From Manis javanica (Eukaryota; Chordata; Mammalia; Pholidota; Manidae): a stretch of DNA of 64,000 nucleotides. The stretch lies in the NCBI RefSeq assembly GCF_040802235.1, contig NC_133166.1:744001-808000 (forward strand), given 5' to 3'. The notes below the pieces were generated by a model, which saw nothing but the letters and a program-made list of their open reading frames with translations, was not told the origin of the DNA and did no database searches. Positions 11,621-23,260 of the stretch are shown piece after piece. The translations under genes were made by a program, and so were the position numbers. Position 1 is the first letter of the stretch. Each line of letters begins with the position of its first letter.

Positions 11621-12094
11621 TGTTCATGGGGTAAAAACTTAGCCAAAAGCCTGTACCATAAACCAACAAGATTGAAAGCCACCCCCATCCTTCCCTTTTC
11701 CCCTTATACTTACCCCTGCGGTTATGCCTCCACAGCCCCCCCAACAAAAGTTATCTTAACTCTACCAGATAAACAATAACCTGGGGGATTGTAAATATTA
11801 AAAGTTATGCTTCCTCTCAGGATAGCAGCTTTATCTCTGTAGGTAGCATGGTTGATCTACTATGGTAAGTGTTGAACACAAATTCTTCTGACCCTTAATG
11901 GGTAGGAGTTGTTCCTAAATTACGGGGCTCACCCAAAATGGCGCGATGGCCATAAAAGAGCTTGAATTCCTGGCATAAGGTGACTTCTACTTTCAGCTAT
12001 AGAAATGGGAAAGCAGCTGAGTGGGATATTGCAAAAAGTTCCATAAAGGAGAGGCTTGGAGGTAATTAAGCCATGAAAGTGTGTGTCTGGTTGT

Positions 12095-12540
12095 CTTTCA
12101 CTATTTAACAAACTACCAAAAAACTTAGTGTCTTAAAACAACCTTTTTTATCCCTAGTCTGTAGTTTGACTGGGCTCAGCTGGACACTTGTGTTCCTTGC
12201 GATGCTGGCTGGGAGCTCACCTAAATATGCTACATGCAGATGGCCTGAGGGCTGGGCTAAGGCGAGATGCTGGCAGAGCAAGGCCCTCTCTCCAAAGAGT
12301 CTATGGTCTCTCCCTCTCCAATGGCCTCGCCAAGCAGAACAGCTGGATGGCTCAGGGCTCTCAGAAGCACAAGCTTCCTGGCCTTCTTAGATTTAAGCTC
12401 CAAACTGAGAACACAGCTTCATGTCTCCCACATTGAATTGGTTACAGTCAGTCACAGGGCTAAACCAGATTCACTGCGGGATAGGACCTCACAGGGGCAT
12501 GAATCCTGGTGATTAATTGGAGACTGTCATTGGAGACCGG
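12095..12540 (+). mobile_element. Possible LTR or DNA transposon relic, class unclear
   Basis: The opening AACAAACTACCAAAAAACTTAGTGTCTTAAAAC and the later TGACTGGGCTCAGCTGG block recur in mammalian interspersed repeats that I recognise but cannot name with confidence. The overlapping open frames at 12166-12512 fall inside it and show no domain. Confidence 0.4.
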
Positions 12541-13091
12541 TTACAACAACTAAGGAAAAAGATGGTGAGATGCAGAAGGATGAGGAGAGAGAAAGGCCCA
12601 AATAAGAGCACAGAATTCGTAAAAATACAAGAGAATGGGCTACTTTAAAGTGAGATTTGTAAAGAGTAAATAGACAATTGGCTTGAAAGTAAAGCAACAG
12701 CCAGACTGCTGGGGCATTTGAGCATTAGGCTCAGCAATTTGGACTTAATTTTGTCCAGGAGCTCTCAAATCCAACTGTGCCACAGAACCTCCTGGCGACT
12801 GTGGAATGCCAGCCTCCCCAGTATCATCAGTGCGACCTGCTGACGAGACAGGGGAACACCATCTGAGCAGAGGTCTGGCAGGGCAGTGCCTGAGAGCAGA
12901 ATAGGCAACCTTAGAATCTACTGAGAATTGGATGGTGCATTTAAGGCGGGTCCCTCAGTGGAGATGGGGAAGATCCTGATCAGGATTGGGCGGCGATGAT
13001 AACACAGCAGTCAACGGTTGGTGGCAAAAGCAAAATAAAGCAAAGGACTCACACAATCGGAGGCACAAACCATCTGTTTCGCTTTCATTGA

Positions 13092-13480
13092 GCCCATCTT
13101 GCCAATGGGATTCAGCCCCAGGCAAGTCCACTATGGATTCAATGAGATCAAAGAATGACAATGGAACATTCTTGGGGTGAAAGGGTTTATACCCAACTTT
13201 ATTCCCACAGTGGCAGGTCGATCACTAGAATCCCGTCCACTCAGAGCGAGTCTGCGTGCAGCAAGCTGGTCTCTGCCTCTGGGCCTCTGTGCCCCTCAGC
13301 TGCCTCAGTGTCTGCCCTCCGCGCTGCCACCACCCCAGTCTCTACTCTCCTGCAGCCTTGCAGCCCAGAGCACTGGGCAGAGCTCTTTATATAGAGTCAA
13401 TAACAACGTATTGCCCACACGTGTGTAGTGAGCTAGCTGACCAGGGACAGCTGAGAATCCTGGCATAGAAACCTTCACTT
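13092..13480 (-). mobile_element. LTR, left copy of a direct-repeat pair
   Basis: On the minus strand the order is that of a retroviral LTR: TATATAAAGAGCTC (TATA box, about 13383-13396), a GC-rich stretch, GGAATAAAGTTGGG (polyadenylation signal, about 13192-13205), then a short U5 ending at CCATTGGCAAGA. The copy at 13858-14262 repeats this order at clearly high similarity. The open frames at 13155-13468 are LTR sequence, not genes. Confidence 0.75.
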
Positions 13481-13857
13481 TGACCCACAGAGCAATTTTT
13501 GGAAGTTTTCTATTTTGGTATTTGAAAAATTCCTGTTTCGAATAATCAAGCCATTTGTCTAGGCAAGAATCTCCTGGAATAGGAGTTATGCTGATGAAGA
13601 CAATGGAACAGCCACGTCAAGCTCTATGGAGTGTGAGTTGTTTGGTTCTAAGAACTCTGTCAAGATATTCTCAGAACTCATCCTCAGAAGTTTTCAATGA
13701 AACCCTTGAGTCTCTATTTTCAACAGGAAATTCATTGGAAATCAGTACTGTAAACTAATGGGTGGTAGGGCATGCCACCTTAAAATCTGCTGGTTTGATC
13801 CACTGCTTATTTTGAGCTAAAGGCATCTGAAAAAACAGCAAATGGCTAAAAACAGAT
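13481..13857 (-). mobile_element. Internal remnant between the LTR pair
   Basis: About 375 bases separate the two LTRs. No gag, pol or env similarity was seen in this short stretch. It may be leftover internal retroviral DNA after a large deletion, or host DNA between two tandem solo insertions. A 67-codon open frame (13555-13758, plus) shows no domain. Confidence 0.4.
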
Positions 13858-14262
13858 TGTCTTGCCAATGGGTTTCAGCCCCTAGCAAGTTCCCTATGGA
13901 GTTAGTGAGACCAAGGAATGACAATGGAACGTTCTTGGGGTGAAAGGGTTATACCCAACTTTATTCCCACACTGGGAGGTCAATCACTAGAACTCCGTCC
14001 ACTCAGGAGGTTGCAGGTGGCAAGGCCATCTCTCTGCCTCTGGGCCCCTCTGCCCCCACAGCCGTCTTGGTCTCTGTTCTTGGCACTGCCATTACCCCAG
14101 CCTCTGCTGTCCCGCAGCCTTGCAGCCTTGTCCCCATGTCTCCCAGAGCACTGGGTGGAGCTCTTTTATAGAGTCAATAACAATGTATTGCCCACACGTG
14201 TGTAGTGAGCTAGCCGACCCGGGCCAGGTGAGAATCCTGGACACAGGAACCTTCACTTCACC
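13858..14262 (-). mobile_element. LTR, right copy of a direct-repeat pair
   Basis: It repeats the left copy in the same orientation. Shared landmarks are CTTGCCAATGGG-TTCAGCCCC, GACAATGGAAC-TTCTTGGGG, CCCAACTTTATTCCCAC, AGAGTCAATAACAA-GTATTGCC, CACACGTGTGTAGTGAGCTAGC and GAATCCTGG near the end. Small indels inside the GC-rich middle distinguish the copies. The gap of only 375 bases means that nearly all of any provirus has been lost. Confidence 0.75.
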
Positions 14263-15545
14263 CACACAGATCCTCCAAACAAAACTCAGTTTTCATAAAT
14301 CCCTCAAGGGAGATTCACCTCCCAGGGAAGAGTGATACTTGTCACAGAAGAGGAGATTAGAAAACGACACCACACCCAGACACACTTTCTCACAAATGAC
14401 CTACCTACCATCTATTTTCAAAGGGCCCATTTACCTTTCCTGGAAACCATTCACTCTCTCCACAAGGCCTCCATGGCCCCTCTCCTTTCCCTGTTAAGAT
14501 GGTATTTAAGACTAAATTCTAAAGCCACCTCCTGCAGTTGCTCATTTTTCCCTGGTTATCTCCCACGTATTCATGCAGTATACATGTTTAAGCTTCTGTT
14601 TTTCTCTTATTAATCTGTTTTTTTATTACAGGGGTTCTCAGTCAAGAACTCAGAAGGGCAGAGGGGAAATTGTTTTTCTTTCTCTATAAAGCGATGAACC
14701 AACGTGCGGATTTTCTCTAGGGTCTGCCTGGATCCCAGCTGTGCTGCAGAAGTAGGGACACCTGTGCTGGGACCTAAGCTGTCATCCAAACGAGACTCAA
14801 CAATGGTGTAAACTGTGAGTTCCTAGGACACCGGAGAGTTCACGATGCTGGGCAGGGCTTTTCTCGGCTCCGTCTCCCCCTGCCAGCTTTCCTCATCTCT
14901 TTGGTAATTCTGGATCTTTTCTAAGCTAAGGTGCAGAGAATGTATGGATCCATTGCCAGGTGAGGCCAACCCAGAAATCCTTGAGGAAAATCATCACAGG
15001 AAAGGTGGGAAGCAGGGACTCCCAGGTGCCTTTGGAAGGAGCGGAGAGGGACATGGGAGTTTCTTTGAGCCTACCTACAGGTTCTTGGTCAGTGACCCTT
15101 GGGTGAGCAAGGTGGGAAGGTGGGGGATACACACAGGGAACAGAGTTATTTAGAGGTTTAACCCCCATCAACTTGGATTCAGGGTGAGAGAAGGCTTAAG
15201 ACTCCATCTGGCATTGAGGCCCCCTGGGTGGCTCCTGACTTGAAGTATAAACCCATCAGACTATGAGTGCCCCAGGCCTCTCAGCCTATCTTACCCTTCA
15301 TTCACGTAATTGTGGTTAAATTACTGTATTCCTCTCTCCCTCTTCACATTCACAGCTGTTTACAAAAAGGAATTCAAGGAGATTAAGTCACTTGTCCAAG
15401 GTTACTGAACCATTAAGGGCAAAGCTAGATCCCAAATTCAGCTCCACCAAAAGCCCCTCCCTGCTGTTCATTATGACCTCTTCCCCTTTCACAAGAAGCA
15501 TAATTTTCAAGCAGCATGATTCCTTGTCTCTTGTCCTTATTTTAA

Positions 15546-15546
<1 letters not shown>

Positions 15547-15584
<38 letters not shown>
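15547..15584 (+). repeat. (GA)n microsatellite
   Basis: About 38 bases of GA repeat broken by a single extra A. The Ser-Leu and Arg-Glu rich peptides predicted across it are repeat artefacts. Confidence 0.95.
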
Positions 15585-15666
15585 ATGCTTTAGTTAGGAA
15601 CATGATTCTACTGAAAGAACCATCATTCTTCCTGGGTGATACTATTTAAGACCACTGTGCATCCTC

Positions 15667-15688
15667 ATTCATTCATTCATTCATTCAT
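15667..15688 (+). repeat. (CATT)n microsatellite
   Basis: Five to six tandem CATT units, ending in CATGTATT. Confidence 0.9.
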
Positions 15689-15929
15689 GTATTCCCTCCC
15701 CAACCTTGCATTGACAGATATGAAGACCTTGAAATGAGACCCCTACATGCAGAGCCAATATTTAGCCAGTAACCCCAGGAGGGCCATTTCCAGCCGGCGT
15801 CCGTTCTGAATGGCTGTGCCTATAACTTGCAGTGTGTTAAGTATTTTGACTGTCCCCTCTGTTGTCTGCAAGGGTACGTGCAAGCATGAACCCTAATGTG
15901 CTCACCCAGAATGAGTACAGCCCCAGGCT

Positions 15930-16085
15930 TGAGGCAGAGTGGGGCTGGACTGAGCTGGGACCTGGAGTCAAGAGGCAGGGACCCAGAGCTGGCCCTGCTA
16001 CAGTCTATCTTTGGGTGACCTTGTGCACACCTTCCTCTGGGAATCAGCTTTTCCACTGGAAAAATCCAAGAGTGTATAGCCTGCT
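15930..16085 (+). repeat. MIR SINE fragment
   Basis: Weak but ordered MIR landmarks are present: TGGAGTCAAGAGGCAGGGACC, a TTTGGGTGACCTTGTGCAC block, then TCAGCTTTTCCACTGGAAAAAT. It is diverged, so the boundaries are approximate. Confidence 0.5.
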
Positions 16086-16139
16086 GCCATTTCTGTAAAA
16101 GAAAACAGTATGTGTATATGCACCTGAGTGGACACATGG

Positions 16140-16300
16140 AAACACGCCTGAAAGGATATGCACCTATTCACAGCCATTATCTCTGGGAAGTGGACTGAGT
16201 GAAGGAGGCCTGCTTCTCTTTAACCTTTTTACTCTTAATTTTCCAAAACAAGCATGTGTTGTACATTTTTAAAGTTAATAGCTAAAAAAAGACCTATTTG
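16140..16300 (+). mobile_element. Ancient L1M 3' end fragment
   Basis: The sequence CAGCCATTATCTCTGGGAAGTGG, then a CTTTTTACTCTTAATTTTCC block, then CAAGCATGTGTTGTAC matches the usual terminal part of old L1 elements, which end in a short A-rich run. Confidence 0.5.
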
Positions 16301-16917
16301 TTCATGTTTTGTAGGAAGCCATCCTTCTGATCCGAGGTCACAAGGGGTGTTGGCATCTGACTCAAGGCTGTCTACCTGTACGTTCCATGTGCTGCCTCTG
16401 AACAATTGGGGGCTGTGAGTGCTGGGCTCCCTTGGACCCTCCTAATCCCAGGGCCTCAGAAAACACTGCCCAGGGCTTGTAACAAAACATCCTCACATAG
16501 TTTTCCTTGCCCCCATCCTGATGGCATCTGATGCACGTCAGCAAATGCTTAACCACCGTTCTGCCAAAGGATGTTTATCTTCTCTTATACCCACTGCTGT
16601 CAAATGCCCCCAAACCTACCCCAGGTCCTGGGAAAGAGCTATCCCCAAACAAGATGAATTCCCAGAGTCCTTTGAATTTATGACATGAGGTGTTTGTTCC
16701 TGAGTCACAAGCCCAGAGGACTGAACAGGAGGACATAGGGAAGCAACATGATTGCTTGTCCCTGTCATAGGAAGGTACACTGAGGGAGGGAAATAAATCT
16801 TTGCTGTTTCCCCAGGGAACAGTCTTCTCGCTAGCAAATAATCCATCCCCAATTACCTTATGATGTATCAATCTCGCTTGTTAATAAAAGCAGCAGAAAC
16901 TGCGATTGGAAAGAACC

Positions 16918-17160
16918 GTGTGGTGGTAGAAAGAGCACCAGGCTTCAGATTCAGACCATCGTGGATGCAGATCCAAACCCTGAGCAAGTCGCTCAACCCG
17001 CTCTATTGAATGAACCCCCTATTTTTGCCTTAGGCATCTCCTGGACATTTCATATCCAACAGCTCAAGCCTGAAGAGGTTTGTATTGTTCTCATCCTGTA
17101 GCAGATGAGGGAAGCGGGATTCAGGGAAGAAAGCCATGTTAGTGGGAAGGCGCAACTCAT
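16918..17160 (+). repeat. MIR-like fragments
   Basis: GTGGTAGAAAGAGCACCAGGC near 16922 opens a MIR-like fragment on the plus strand. GTTCTCATCCTGTAGCAGATGAGG near 17088 resembles the MIR core of a second piece. Both are short and old. Confidence 0.5.
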
Positions 17161-17639
17161 GAAATGACAGAACCCAGATTCCAAAGCAGATCTTCAGAAG
17201 GCAAGGCCACCCCCTGTTCCTCTGGGTGGCGCAGCCTCTCCCATACATGATGGGAAGAAAAGATGTCCAGCTCTAAGCACCCTGCGGCAACCAGGTCTAA
17301 CCAGCAGAGACTCCACCGGCTTAAGCAATCCCCAAACCAAGACCCTGGGTGGGGGTAGGGGTGAACAGATGGACCCCTAGAGGGCTCCAAACAGACGAAT
17401 ATTCTTGGGCCCTGGACTGTGCTAAGCCTCACTGAGAATTCTGTCCTGCTCACATACCAGGGCTACGGAACGTCAGCACAGCCACCCCTCCCTCTCAGAG
17501 CTGCCCTGAGCCTGTCCCAGTCCAGGGGGGCTCCTTTCTGCAATACCTGCTTCAGGCCCACAAGGAAATCAGCCTGGAGTGAATGTGACCTCCCCGCCAC
17601 AGTGCCTCACAGGCTGCCTGGGCAGCTGCGGGGAGGCCC

Positions 17640-18300
17640 TGTTTTCCAGCCTGGGCCCCTGGGGGCACCTTCTTCAACCAGTCTAGGCACTCCCCTTTGG
17701 GGGTTTCTTCAGCTGCCCGGTGGGCAACCCCTTGGCTGGCCTCATGAAAGGCCAGAGCCCTGGGCTCCTGAAGGAGCTGTTCTACCAGGCCAGCTCCATG
17801 GTCCACCCTGTGAAGTGCCCAGCAGGGTACAGCAAATACCGGGCTTACCTCAGCATGGCTGCCAAATTCTCTAACGCCTCAGGGCCAGCAACAGGCAGCT
17901 GTCAACATGCCCCCATTTCTTTCCCCATCCTTCCTGCTCAACAGCAGAAGTGTCCATGGGCCGTCTGTCATGGCAGACTCCAGTGGTCAGTGGGTCTGGG
18001 TGAGGCTCTAAGATCCCCACCACTGGCAGGAGGTCAACATTAATGACCAGCTCCCACTGGCCAAGATGCTGAGCCAGATTGGCCCAGGGCCCAGCCTCCG
18101 GGCCATTGCTGGCATCTGAGTAGGCATCCCAGTGGCTGCAGTAGCTGTTGCTCTGGATATAAGCCGTGGCTTCAGATGCTATAAGAAAGGGGGCTATGGG
18201 AAGACTTCAGGGGGCATCCTGACATAGGAACAGGGGGCCTATGGGACCCACGGAAACAACCACAGAGCCCAGCTCAGTTTGAATGCGCAATGACAAGAAT
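17640..18300 (+). pseudogene. MPEG1-like (perforin-2) C-terminal relic
   Basis: From about 17696 the frame reads FGGFFSCPVGNPLAG, then after a gap VKCPAGYSKY. This resembles the P2 region of MPEG1, where an FGGFFSC-NPL block is followed by a KCP-GYS-H block. The frame then changes. From about 17960 MADSSGQW, and from about 18112 VGIPVAAVAVALDIS followed by a basic RCYKKGGY, match the linker, single membrane helix and cytoplasmic start of MPEG1. A stop precedes the helix and the frame is broken at least once. MPEG1 forms pores in phagosomal membranes of macrophages. Its MACPF domain is absent here. Identification rests on my memory of the family. An A-rich stretch follows near 18310-18345, so both a retrocopy and a decayed gene duplicate are possible. 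Confidence 0.55.
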
Positions 18301-18889
18301 TCTGTCTAAAATACAACAAAACCAAAACCAAAATATATAAAAACCAAATAGGATTTTTATCATTGTTGCTGCATCATTATTAGTTAAAGCTTTGGCTCAT
18401 TCTGTTTGTTCTACCACCTAGATAAAAAAATCAGACACCCAACCACAGAACTGGCCCCACTCTCTGCAGGTACCCCTGTAGAACTACACTCTGCTCCCTC
18501 AAACCCTCCTCCAAGCTCAGGCACATTGGAGAGACCCTAGGCGCTGGTAGTTGATAATTGTGGCCTCATGGGGTTAACAAGACCCTACTTCCCTGATCTG
18601 GGTAACTTTAAATGAGTCATTTTACTTCTTGGTATTTTGACTAGTCTATCTACAAATTGGGATATATCATACTACTGACGAGATACTATTGCAGAAAACT
18701 CCAAACCCTGACAGGAAGAGGCAATTTAAATCCAAATAATGAGATGTTGGAGATCATTTCTCTCACTGGTCTGATGTGTGCACATTGCATCTGACTGTGA
18801 GCTAAGGACTGACTGGCTGATGGCTCTCCTAAGCCTTCTCTGAACTTCCGTTCACTACTGTTTATAGAGACTGTTTCTATGTGAAAGGT

Positions 18890-19540
18890 ACTTAATAGCA
18901 TCTCACTTCATCGTCACAAACTCTAGGTAGGTAAGTTAATTCTCATGTTACAACTGTGAGGACTGAGGTTCAGAGGGAGTAAGTGACTGGTCCAAAGTTA
19001 CACTGCACAAATACTAAGAATACTAATAGCTAATTCCTACTGTATTTAGAATTTGCCCTTTGCAAAGATTATTTCATTTTATTCCTTGACAAATGAATTT
19101 TTGTTAGGTACTGGGAATATCCCTATTTTACCAGAGAGGCAGCTGAGGCTCAGAGAGGTTATTCAGGGTTTTACAGGAAACTTCAGCTGAGCATAGCAGC
19201 AAAGCTATGGGCTTGGTCTGGGCCAGATACTGGCCTTAGTAATTCCTTGTGCCTCAGTTTGGTCCTTTATAAAATGGAGTTAGCCTGTTAAATTCCTAGG
19301 TTACTTGAGAAGATTAAATGAACTAATGGACACAAAGCACTTTGGAACACTCAAGTCTAGCATGGCTGTTCAGTAGCTCTGAGACCATGGGCAAATTGTC
19401 TCACCTCTCTGAGAATCTCATCCCTTAAAATGAGGAGAATGTGAGTCTGATGTCATAAATTCTTACAAGGATTAAATCATGTAATGCAAGGAAATCCCTT
19501 AATATAGTGCCTGGTATGTCACCATGAGCTGTCACAGTGT
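18890..19540 (+). repeat. Cluster of MIR fragments
   Basis: At least four MIR-type pieces follow one another. One is a core near 18890-19010 (TCTCACTTCATCGTCACAAAC...GGTTCAGAGGGAGTAAGTGAC). A second lies near 19060-19180 (GCAGCTGAGGCTCAGAGAGGTTA). A third lies near 19225-19340 (TTGTGCCTCAGTTTGGTCC). A fourth lies near 19370-19530 (CATGGGCAAATTGTCTCACC). None contains a gene. Confidence 0.75.
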
Positions 19541-19544
19541 GGAG

Positions 19545-21090
19545 ATAATTCTGGTGGGGATGTGTGGAGGGGAGCAGCAGAGAACTGGGTATACAAAGAT
19601 GTATGATCAGGGCTCACAGTTGAGTGGATCAGATACCCACAAAATATAAATTATTGTGAAAATATCATAGAACTTCAAATGAAATATTAAGGGAAAATGA
19701 ATGAGGGACAAAAATTCTAACTGGGAGAAGTCAGGCAAGGCTTCTGGGATGTGACTGGACTCTTGGTCTCAGCCAGGCACATTTTTAGATTTGTTCAGTT
19801 CTGCTAGCTTGGAAAGATCCTTTCAACAGCAACTTACTTCCCCTTTCTGATGGTCTCAATTTATTTTCTGGAATAGACCCCACAGGCTCTGAACACTGAG
19901 CTCCCCCACTGAGAGGGGTAAGGTGGAGATCAGAGCAAAATGGCAGGTTTGGCCGGGGGATAAAAAAGAAGAGTTGCAGAACTGACCACCCTGTAAGTTG
20001 GTGGCCATGTTGTTTATCATCCAGGTCTGGACTCTTCGAGACCGAAAGGAGGCACTATTAATTATTATACAGGACATGTTAATCAGAACATAATGTCACT
20101 CCATTTTTTTTGTTGTTATCATTAATCTTTTGTCACTCCATTTTTATAGGTGACTGTTTGCCTTTGAGATTACCTGCCCCCCTTGGATTCCTAAATGAAT
20201 TATTATTTCATTAATAAACCAGTTTTAAGCCTCATTTTGCCCATTATAAGTGCTTGAATAAATACAAAGATGAATGAAGTTTTCACTATATCAAAATACT
20301 GTAGACAAGGAGACAAAAAATAAAAATAAAAGGAATGGGAAAAGGGAGGTGGTAGCATGGCCTAACCGTCCAGTCTCCAAGTTCCTTTTAGAACTCTGAG
20401 GAATAGGGTGGACAGGCTGCTGGAATTTCCATTGCAGCGGATGAGAGCATGGAGACTGCCGGCCTCCTGTCAGGGAGGTGTTGCTTGGACATCACCCAGT
20501 GTCTTCCTGAAACAGGCTTCTCCTGGACTGTAAGTTGCTATCTTATGGACACTGTAAGTCATGTAAAACAAAGAGGTCTTTCTCCTTATTCTGTCTTCTA
20601 GAAAACTTAAAACCAAATTCTGGCCCTTTCTACAACATTTTTGTTGCTGAACTTAATCTTAGTTCCAATTTTTATGCCCTTATATTTCCTCTTGATTAAC
20701 TCATTTTTCAAATGTTTATGTGTATTTACATAGAACACCACTTTTTTTAATAGAGATGGACCTGAGTAGTCGTAGAGGGAGACTTTCAAACCTTAGAGCC
20801 CCATCCCCCAATCCCACTCCTTATCTTAGCCGCAGTCTCACACTACCCTTAGCGTTAGGTTTAGTTCAAATCCATGCTTCTCATGATTGTTCCTTTACTT
20901 CTTAGAGAGGGCCTGTTGTAAACCAGATAGTCCCCAGTTATCTCAAGGAGTTCCTGAAAATTTGGCCATGAAAACTAATTTTAAATTCAGTTTTAAAACT
21001 ATCTCAGGCTTTTGGTTTTTTAAGCAGGTTAGGGGTACAAATAAAAGTGGGATGTGTGTATATTGTAAAAAGACTGATGCCAGGCATTGT
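19545..21090. other. Non-coding stretch, no gene recognised
   Basis: AT-rich unique DNA with scattered short open frames on both strands that lack domains or splice context. TTTTGTCACTCCATTTTTATAG near 20129 partly repeats GTCACTCCATTTT near 20095. Nothing else stands out. Confidence 0.4.
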
Positions 21091-21094
21091 TATA

Positions 21095-21260
21095 GCACGT
21101 TACAAATGTTAACTAATTTTAATTAAATTGTCACAACAATCCCATGAGGCAAATACTGTATCATTCTCAGTTTACAAAAGAAATACTCAAGTTAGAAAGG
21201 TGAAATAAGTCGGCCAAAGACACATGGCTTATAAACGGTCATGATGGGAGTCAAATCCAG
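21095..21260 (+). repeat. MIR SINE fragment
   Basis: Shows the MIR core TGTCACAACAATCCCATGAGGCAAATACTGT, TTCTCAGTTTACAAAAG and a TAAGTCGGCCAAAGACACATGGC block, ending near CAAATCCAGGCAGTC. Confidence 0.75.
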
Positions 21261-22404
21261 GCAGTCTGTGATGGTATAAATGAAGACTTTATACTTCCAT
21301 ATCTCCCTCATCAGTTTCCCATACATTTGCAAAATACCAAAAACGTAGTTTTCAAACAAAATAGTGGTCCAAACTTGTAACATTGAAATACCATTCATTG
21401 CAATGCTGGTATGTAATACATTCATGTTTTAAAATAAAAAGAAATACAATTTTAAAAAAAAGAATGTATTGCACTATCAAAAGGCTGGGAATCACTAAAT
21501 TATAGGCAAACAAATCAGCCAGATTGGGAGCTCAAAAATCAGACAGGGGTTCTAGGAATCTCTCCTGAGCTTCATGGTTTGGAGAATCCAGACTGGGGAG
21601 AACAGGGGCTAAAAATGGTAAGAAAGAAAGACAGAAAGGTCTTCTTTCTTTCCTTTAAATTATTCATTCATTCATTCTTAAGCAGCTCCTAATAAGGATG
21701 ACACTTTACAAGTGCTGAAGATGAAAACACCACAGGGGAAAATATAGGAAAAAATCTTTGTGACCCTGAGTTAGGCAAAGATGTTTAGATGTGACAACAA
21801 AAGCACAAACCATCAAAGAACAAATTAATAGACTTTGAAGGAAACCAGAATATGTCATCCCAAAATATGCCCTTTGGCATAAGGATTATTTTGAGTTTAA
21901 GGGCAATTAAGAAGCAACAGATGCAGAAAAAGCTCTCCCTTTTCTGCCTAAAGGCAGGATATAAATGGTTTTACTAGAGACAGATTTACCAGCTCAGAGA
22001 AGGTACTAGAGGAGTCCGCAAACAAACCTCACTCCATTAGTTTCCCCCCATGTACCTCCCCACAATTTGCCGCCCTTGGAAGCCTAGGCTTTCCCTTGTA
22101 CTGTCACTTCTCTACAAATTTATTATTCCTTGTTGAAGATGCTGTATAAACTGGAATTCTGAACTACCATTTTGTGATCCTTTGGGCTTAGATTTCTCCT
22201 GTGTGATGCGCATCCGTGTTTAATAACTTTGTTTTTCTCTCTCTTGTCATTCTTTTTAAAGAAATGTTAAAGAGTCCCAGCTGAAAATCTAAGATGGGTA
22301 AGGATAAAGCTTTGCTTCCCCTACAATTTCATTAAAATTTAAAACTGAGGAGAAAGACCGAAAGCTCTGAAGCATAATGTTCAAATAAATCTGGGGTCAG
22401 CTCA

Positions 22405-22580
22405 GGCTGGACACCTGTTTTTGTAAATAAAGTTTTATTGGAACATAGCCACACTCATTTGTTTACGTATTACTGCTTCCATGCTGCAGTGACAGAGTGG
22501 AATAATTAAAACAGAGACCTCATTTCATTCTGAAATATTTACTATCTGGCCCTTTAAGAAATAGTTGGCTAACCCTTCAT
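22405..22580 (-). mobile_element. hAT (Charlie-type) non-autonomous DNA transposon
   Basis: The stretch TTTTTGTAAATAAAGTTTTATTGGAAC, CATAGCCACACTCATTTG, then TTTACTATCTGGCCCTTTAAGAA and a GTTGGCTAACCC end is a well-known mammalian hAT-derived element, with terminal GGGTCAGC-type ends. I recognise the element but am not sure of its family name. Confidence 0.7.
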
Positions 22581-23029
22581 ACAAAACATAGACTGTCCAG
22601 AGGGTCCAAGAAATATTGATCCCCTCAACAGTAGAATAATGAAATGGGGACTGAGGCTGACAGACATATGGTCCCTACCACTGTCCAGTTCCCTCCAGCC
22701 TAGAGCAGCTTCCTCCTAGAATCTGGGTCCCCTCCAATTTACCCCAGTGAGTCAAACATTATCCTTTCTGTGAAAAAGGTTGGAAAACATTGGTGTAAAA
22801 TAGTAATTATTCTTCCACTACATACCACCTTCTGTTCCCTTCATCACTATCTCTATCTGCCTTCTTTCCTTTCTTTCAGGTTTCATTTGGTGAGCAATCG
22901 ACATTATGCCAGAGAAGACACAGCCCCTGCCTGCCTTCAAGGAGCCCACACTTCAGCAGGACAGAGGCATACACACAAATAATTAACAGGCCGTTTGGCA
23001 AGCCTGTAACAGTTCTGGGAAGAAAAAAT

Positions 23030-23260
23030 ATGGCTTGGACACCCAAATACCTCGATTTGAATCCCAGCTCTGCCAATTACCAGCTGGGCAACTTTGGGTG
23101 AGTCATTTAACCATTCTGAGCTTCAGTCCTCTCATCTCTAGAGTGAGAATGATGATAACATCACATGCCATGGTTGTTGCAAATGGGCTGCTACACGCAG
23201 AGACCTAGTTCAGTGTCAGGGAGCTCGATTTTATTCTCTGTGGCAGTAGCCGTAATAGTA
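23030..23260 (+). repeat. MIR SINE
   Basis: A good MIR match: TGGCTTGGACACCCAAATACC, TTTGAATCCCAGCTCTGCC, GGGCAACTTTGGGTGAGTCA, TTTAACCATTCTGAGC, AGTGAGAATGATGATAACA. The chance open frame on the minus strand (22876-23076) overlaps it. Confidence 0.9.

Noticed and set aside
23030-23150. tRNA-like A and B box sequence
   Set aside because: It belongs to a MIR SINE. There is no cloverleaf that would fold as a tRNA.
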